Positions 62,701-64,000 of a stretch of 64,000 nt of DNA are shown here, piece by piece (positions within the stretch are counted from its first letter, which is position 1; each line of letters opens with the position of its first letter). Both the position numbers and the translations under genes were made by a program. This stretch comes from Spisula solida. Its lineage: Eukaryota; Mollusca; Bivalvia; Venerida; Mactridae. The stretch spans positions 43,256,722 to 43,320,721 of the forward strand of contig OX365952.1 in NCBI GenBank assembly GCA_947247005.1. The letters run 5' to 3'. The notes under the pieces are model-generated. The model was not told the origin of the DNA. It did not search any database and worked only from the letters and a program-made list of their open reading frames with translations.

Positions 62701-63481
62701 CCCCCTCATTATAGATTGGGGGCATAACAATAATAACACCAGAAACATTCTACCTTCAAATTAACCCTTAGAAACCTAAAATTTGCAATAAGGCGCATTT
62801 GGACCCTAAGCATTCTAACAGAAGAATATTTTTTTCTTTGAATTATTAGTGCTTATAACAAAAAATTTAAATGTCCAGTACAAAAATAATCAAGGATCCT
62901 TCAGAGGCATAATGCTGAATCCTGAAAATAAGAATCTACATCACTGTTTCAAGCAATGTTCTATTGTTAATATTTAAAATGAACATAGTGCATAGCTTAA
63001 TCAATACTTTGAAGTGTTCCCAGGCATTAAAGCCTGAGCTCTGAAAATTATCAAACTGACCCTCGAAAAACGGCCTCTAGAGAAATCCCCTAGTTTAATA
63101 ATGCTGATTATTCTTTTAAAATAATTGTGTTTATTTATTTACCATTTTCCCTACTTCCGTTTTGAGTGCAGGTTTTTTCACGGGTGTGTTAATTACACGG
63201 TCAACGGTGTCGGGGTAAAATGTTCTCTTTTGTTTTTAGGCCTGCTAGAAGTGTCTGCTAGATCTCAAAATTAAGAACAACAAACTGATACAAATACATA
63301 CCCTAATTCTATCATAGAAGCGGACAACAACACCATTATCCAGGATTTCACCAATGTAGCCCTCCAATATCTCTCCATCTTCTATCATGTAATGATCATT
63401 TACTATTTTATATTTACTATTCACAAGAGACTTTTTATGTGTTAGATCCACCTTAGAACTGTCTTTATATACATCTAGAAC
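41529..63481 (-). CDS. PDCD11: PDCD11 / RRP5 homologue, 3' part (26 exons)
   Basis: RRP5 is a nucleolar SSU-processome scaffold needed for cleavages leading to 18S rRNA, and also for 60S precursors. S1 repeats bind RNA and the C-terminal HAT/TPR repeats bind U3-associated factors. The window has 26 coding exons totalling 4323 nt (1440 aa plus stop); every GT-AG junction keeps frame. From the N side: S1-type segments ([61 protein letters not shown]), an acidic/basic linker on a 754-nt exon, then HAT repeats with [86 protein letters not shown] and a KFFFKKYL end. Order and motifs match human PDCD11 (about 1870 aa). Earlier S1 repeats lie right of 64000. The C-terminus is altered by a tandem repeat. 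Confidence 0.96.
41990..42125. repeat. Dispersed 'CTTGCTCTTCCAC' element, copy in PDCD11
   Basis: Shares 'gttgacctaac', 'agtaacttgctcttccac' and 'caacttctccacatgtgg' with copies at about 1935-2015, 46915-47030 and 48860-48965. Roughly 100-bp family. Confidence 0.65.
42651..42816 (-). CDS. PDCD11: PDCD11 exon (HAT)
   Basis: 166 nt, phase 1-2, donor GTGCGT. Encodes [20 protein letters not shown] and [16 protein letters not shown]. Confidence 0.97.
43240..43460. mobile_element. Foldback/MITE in PDCD11 intron
   Basis: 'caaaataaaatattgtttgt' at the left is mirrored by 'acaaacaatattttattttt' at the right, about 220 bp. Same family type as 15146-15512. Confidence 0.7.
43475..43628 (-). CDS. PDCD11: PDCD11 exon (HAT)
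   Basis: 154 nt, phase 0-1. Encodes [20 protein letters not shown], matching human 'VWIKYGAFLL'. Confidence 0.93.
43981..44149 (-). CDS. PDCD11: PDCD11 exon (HAT)
   Basis: 169 nt, phase 2-0. Encodes [20 protein letters not shown], matching human [20 protein letters not shown], then a second helix pair. Confidence 0.97.
44220..44270. repeat. Palindrome ACTACACGTGTGTAGT, twice
   Basis: 'tttttatactacacgtgtgt' + 'agta' is repeated directly, each with the 16-bp near-palindrome. A further inverted pair, 'ttgtcaattgata' at about 44415 and 'tatcaattgacaa' at about 44518, follows. Confidence 0.6.
44830..44940 (-). repeat. tRNA-like SINE head
   Basis: The minus strand reads GACCAAGTAGTTATAG (A-box-like) and GTGAGTTCGCTCTCAGG (B-box-like) with TCTGCCTTGGGAACAGA between. 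Degenerate SINE head in a PDCD11 intron. Confidence 0.5.
45183..45367 (-). CDS. PDCD11: PDCD11 exon (HAT)
   Basis: 185 nt, phase 0-2. Encodes [20 protein letters not shown] and [16 protein letters not shown], almost identical to human. Confidence 0.96.
45717..45785 (-). CDS. PDCD11: PDCD11 exon
   Basis: 69 nt, phase 0-0. Encodes [20 protein letters not shown], the charged helix preceding HAT repeats. Confidence 0.88.
46305..46433 (-). CDS. PDCD11: PDCD11 exon
   Basis: 129 nt, phase 0-0. Encodes [15 protein letters not shown] then [11 protein letters not shown], matching the 'FAWN....L' motif before the HAT region in human. Confidence 0.87.
46527..46830. repeat. Foldback of about 300 bp
   Basis: 'caatctcattaaaatcaga' at the left has its complement 'tgattttaatgagatt' at about 46797; 'acacgtgt' and 'acatgtgt' lie just outside. 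It has non-coding A/T-rich content and is in a PDCD11 intron. Confidence 0.6.
47198..47951 (-). CDS. PDCD11: PDCD11 large linker exon, acidic/basic
   Basis: 754 nt, phase 2-0. Starts [15 protein letters not shown], the end of the last S1 region, then a long disordered stretch rich in D/E/S ([19 protein letters not shown]) alternating with K/R runs ([13 protein letters not shown]). It is the linker between S1 and HAT parts. Serines in acidic context suggest CK2 sites (inference). Confidence 0.92.
48643..48759 (-). CDS. PDCD11: PDCD11 exon
   Basis: 117 nt, phase 2-2, donor GTAAGT. Encodes [20 protein letters not shown] and [11 protein letters not shown]. Confidence 0.88.
48860..48966. repeat. 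Dispersed 'CTTGCTCTTCCAC' element, best copy
   Basis: 'cagttaacctaaccag', 'acttgctcttccacaag' and 'cttctccacatgtggtggaa' in order. Homologous to 1935-2015, 41990-42125 and 46915-47030, all in introns of RRP12 or PDCD11. Confidence 0.7.
49131..49244 (-). CDS. PDCD11: PDCD11 exon
   Basis: 114 nt, phase 2-2. Encodes [20 protein letters not shown] and [10 protein letters not shown], an S1 start. Confidence 0.9.
49699..49939 (-). CDS. PDCD11: PDCD11 exon (S1)
   Basis: 241 nt, phase 1-2, donor GTAATG. Encodes [20 protein letters not shown] and [20 protein letters not shown]. Its first 46 nt and acceptor are repeated upstream in a 104-bp duplication. Confidence 0.93.
49892..50095 (-). repeat. 104-bp tandem duplication over a PDCD11 splice acceptor
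   Basis: Copy 1 (49892-49995) and copy 2 (49996-50095) differ at only a few bases. Each contains 'ctatcacaatactactatcc' and the acceptor. Period is 104 bp, measured from CCCCTAG at 49894 and 49998. Confidence 0.92.
50460..50750 (+). repeat. Dispersed mollusc repeat, copy
   Basis: Runs from 'actgcgttcagtaaac' through 'ggggccataattctgttgaa' and 'acaagcggacaggacgatca' to 'gcagggcataaag'. Related to the 26.8-kb element but of a different subfamily. Confidence 0.7.
50813..50909 (-). CDS. PDCD11: PDCD11 exon
   Basis: 97 nt, phase 0-1. Encodes [20 protein letters not shown] and VELTLL, an S1 start after a spacer. Confidence 0.87.
51201..51278 (-). CDS. PDCD11: PDCD11 exon
   Basis: 78 nt, phase 0-0, donor GTACGT. 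Encodes [20 protein letters not shown]. Confidence 0.86.
51345..52215 (+). repeat. 25-bp minisatellite, about 35 copies
   Basis: Unit 'cagacaggtctaagatcatg' + 'ttgga', with frequent GATC/GACC and TCTAAG/TTTAAG variants arranged in recurring groups. It fills the intron between PDCD11 exons 51278 and 52261 and reaches within about 50 bp of the latter's donor. Confidence 0.95.
52261..52351 (-). CDS. PDCD11: PDCD11 exon
   Basis: 91 nt, phase 2-0. Encodes [20 protein letters not shown] and LATR, an S1 start. Confidence 0.87.
53049..53111 (-). CDS. PDCD11: PDCD11 exon
   Basis: 63 nt, phase 2-2, donor GTGAGT. Encodes [20 protein letters not shown]. Confidence 0.82.
53270..54240 (+). repeat. 39-bp minisatellite, about 25 copies
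   Basis: Unit 'ctgggaaccaacaaccagtt' + 'ctgaagcaatccttatata'. 39 is a multiple of 3, giving a 309-aa open frame of [13 protein letters not shown] repeats and other frames. The right third has shorter 36-bp units. It is in a PDCD11 intron, on the strand opposite to the gene, and is not judged a gene. Confidence 0.95.
54394..54476 (-). CDS. PDCD11: PDCD11 exon
   Basis: 83 nt, phase 0-2, donor GTAAGA. Encodes [20 protein letters not shown] and KEAKSR. Confidence 0.87.
54931..55240 (+). repeat. Dispersed mollusc repeat, copy
   Basis: 'caagactgcattcaatcaat', 'tcaatcaggggccataattc', 'gataagcggacggac' and 'aatcactatatgcctcctgc' to 'gaagcataaaaa'. Close relative of 50460-50750. Confidence 0.75.
55340..55433 (-). 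CDS. PDCD11: PDCD11 exon (S1)
   Basis: 94 nt, phase 2-0, donor GTAAGT. Encodes [20 protein letters not shown] and EMSDTVID, a canonical S1 core. Confidence 0.92.
55790..56035 (+). repeat. Dispersed repeat with GACAGAC run
   Basis: 'gttgccatagcagccacaat', 'ttttgtcagaatcaaaat' and 'acagaaggacagacagatgg' in an order typical of mollusc dispersed repeats. Degenerate. Confidence 0.45.
56114..56242 (-). CDS. PDCD11: PDCD11 exon
   Basis: 129 nt, phase 2-2, donor GTAAGT. Encodes [20 protein letters not shown] then [10 protein letters not shown], the beginning of another S1 repeat. Confidence 0.88.
56418..56522. mobile_element. Tigger/pogo-like MITE
   Basis: TACAGTTCAACCTTTGTAGA at the left and 'ggagaggttgtactgta' at the right are inverted, with TA at both outer sides. 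About 100 bp, in a PDCD11 intron. Confidence 0.6.
56658..56725 (-). CDS. PDCD11: PDCD11 exon
   Basis: 68 nt, phase 0-2. Encodes [20 protein letters not shown]; donor GTTGGA is weak but frame continues. Confidence 0.8.
57317..57430 (-). CDS. PDCD11: PDCD11 exon (S1)
   Basis: 114 nt, phase 0-0, donor GTAAGT. Encodes [19 protein letters not shown] and [10 protein letters not shown]. Confidence 0.88.
57481..57705 (+). repeat. Dispersed mollusc repeat, degenerate copy
   Basis: 'gaatggttatgccccattg', 'agtcaatcagtggccataat', an (AAAC)n run and 'ggacaatcactatatgcccc'. Confidence 0.65.
57908..58044 (-). CDS. PDCD11: PDCD11 exon
   Basis: 137 nt, phase 1-0. Encodes [14 protein letters not shown] and [17 protein letters not shown], the end of an S1 repeat and a charged spacer. 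Confidence 0.88.
58117..58330 (+). repeat. SINE-like element
   Basis: 'ttctctgagcaagaattacc' resembles the block at 32519-32540. 'cgatgttggctgcacac' and 'ggtagcctaatggccaggga' match the minus strand of 18250-18360. In a PDCD11 intron. Confidence 0.5.
58595..58729 (-). CDS. PDCD11: PDCD11 exon (S1)
   Basis: 135 nt, phase 1-1. Encodes [20 protein letters not shown] and [19 protein letters not shown]. Confidence 0.88.
58845..58970 (+). repeat. Dispersed mollusc repeat, 3' part
   Basis: 'ttggttaacattttcagtgg', 'gacaggacaatcactgtatg' and 'gtcggggcataaaaat', the right end of the 54.9-kb family. Confidence 0.6.
59082..59667 (-). CDS. PDCD11: PDCD11 exon (S1 repeats, 586 nt)
   Basis: Phase 0 in, phase 1 out. 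Contains two S1-type blocks: [20 protein letters not shown] with FIPKVHLSD, and [18 protein letters not shown] with LFGLVPRQY and [12 protein letters not shown]. Confidence 0.94.
59668..60410. other. PDCD11 intron, nothing recognised
   Basis: AT-rich intron without clear repeat ends, coding sequence or a convincing box C/D snoRNA. Confidence 0.4.
60411..60473 (-). CDS. PDCD11: PDCD11 exon (S1 linker)
   Basis: 63 nt, phase 0-0, donor GTAACG. Encodes [14 protein letters not shown], leading into the next S1 repeat. The acceptor TTTTGAAG is pyrimidine-rich but not CAG. Confidence 0.8.
60882..61994. mobile_element. 1.1-kb non-autonomous element with TA duplication
   Basis: CTGTATAGCGGGTATATTTC begins the element and 'gaaatatacccgctatacag' ends it, with TA on both outer sides (60880-60881 and 61995-61996). 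Sub-terminal 'cgcggtc' and 'gcgcgaaatc' blocks are also inverted. No transposase frame. Probably Tc1/mariner-mobilised. In a PDCD11 intron. Confidence 0.8.
62276..62410 (-). CDS. PDCD11: PDCD11 exon (S1)
   Basis: 135 nt, phase 0-0, donor GTGAGT. Encodes [20 protein letters not shown] and [11 protein letters not shown], close to human GLVPKHELSTEYIPDPERVF. Confidence 0.95.
62500..62728 (+). repeat. Dispersed 'tgacctactgacctcaaaat' element
   Basis: 'tgacctttgacctactgacc', 'aggggtcatctaccgttgat', 'gacatgtgcaaagcaatata' and 'ccccctcattatagattggg' in order. I recognise this as a widely dispersed repeat of bivalves, ending in 'gggggcataa'. Confidence 0.7.
63302..63481 (-). CDS. PDCD11: PDCD11 exon (S1)
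   Basis: 180 nt, phase 0-0, donor GTATGT. Encodes [15 protein letters not shown] and [20 protein letters not shown], the start of an S1 repeat. Confidence 0.9.
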
Positions 63482-64000
63482 CTGAAACACATGTCCAAGA
63501 TTTAAGTCTTGTTTTAATCAATACGAACTAAGGCATTGCCTATAATGGGCGATTATTTCATCCAAAGATAATTAATTCTTAAAGTGATTAATGATTGTGT
63601 TCGGTAAATGGAGAAAAAAAAAACTTTTTCATTTTGCTAAAACTGAAGCAAATTTGATGAATTGATGTCCCCTGCCTTAAAAATTGACCAATAATAGACC
63701 TTGACAGGCATCATCACAGAATGGTTGTTCGTACCAGCTCATTTTTTTATCAAACAAAACATTATTGTTCTCTATAAACTGGCAGGCAAACAAAATCTTA
63801 AAACAACAATTTTGTTTTTAAAATGTACAGCCAAACCTGTTTTTAAAGACCATCCAATGGAACATCAAAACATGGGCTTTGTTGACAGGTGGTCTCTCTT
63901 GACAGGTTTAATATCATCGCAGGTACTTTCATAAACAAGTTTGACTGAATATTGTAAATAGAGCAGTTTCATTTTCTCCCTTTGAGCTATACAAAAAGCA
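63482..64000. other. PDCD11 intron at window edge
   Basis: No further exon recognised. At about 63826-63905 'tacagccaaacctg' and 'gacaggtggtctctcttgac' suggest a decayed Tigger-like piece. Confidence 0.35.

Noticed and set aside
63700..63725. Box C-like GTGATGATG in the last intron piece
   Set aside because: No CTGA box found downstream on the same strand within snoRNA length.

Overview
The window looks like nuclear DNA of a bivalve (or at least mollusc-like) invertebrate. It is AT-rich, has small exons in long introns, and is dense in SINE-like repeats, MITE-like elements, minisatellites and the 'tatgcccc ... GGAC-repeat' dispersed element common in bivalve genomes. The species cannot be named from the sequence alone. 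No operon-like or prokaryotic features are present.

Three protein genes are clearly supported, all on the minus strand. (1) RRP12, a HEAT-repeat factor for pre-40S maturation and export, occupies 376-4878. The window holds its start codon and first seven coding exons; the rest lies beyond position 1. (2) A TSPAN33-like TspanC8 tetraspanin occupies 9999-28641. It has seven coding exons, all phase 0, giving 283 aa with eight cysteines in the large extracellular loop. A second possible first exon lies at 33873-33935. (3) PDCD11 (RRP5 homologue), an SSU-processome scaffold with S1 and HAT repeats, occupies 41529-63481. The window holds its last 26 coding exons (4323 nt, 1440 aa plus stop), and the reading frame is kept across every junction. 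Its 5' part lies beyond 64000. A possible two-exon fragment of an unrecognised gene lies at 5678-6123 (minus).

Layout: 0-4.9 kb RRP12 with small MITEs in its introns; 4.9-6.1 kb upstream region and the unknown exons; 6.5-7.6 kb a broken Tc1/mariner fragment and a minisatellite; 7.6-10 kb the TSPAN33 3' side; 10-28.6 kb TSPAN33 with repeat-filled introns; 28.7-36.9 kb intergenic or alternative 5' region with foldbacks, a pentanucleotide array, degenerate mollusc repeats and a local duplication; 37.0-40.5 kb a large 51-bp minisatellite; 40.5-41.5 kb the PDCD11 3' side, with a small repeat array that grew out of the last codons; 41.5-64 kb PDCD11, with 25-bp and 39-bp arrays and a 1.1-kb element in introns.

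RRP12 and PDCD11 both act in 40S ribosome biogenesis; TSPAN33 lies between them and acts at the membrane on ADAM10, so the three do not form one pathway. The most notable signals are a PDCD11 stop codon created by a tandem repeat of its own last codons, an alternative TSPAN33 first exon, an inverted repeat pair flanking TSPAN33 exons 2-4, and MITE families with 5-bp target duplications. I found no convincing new molecular system.
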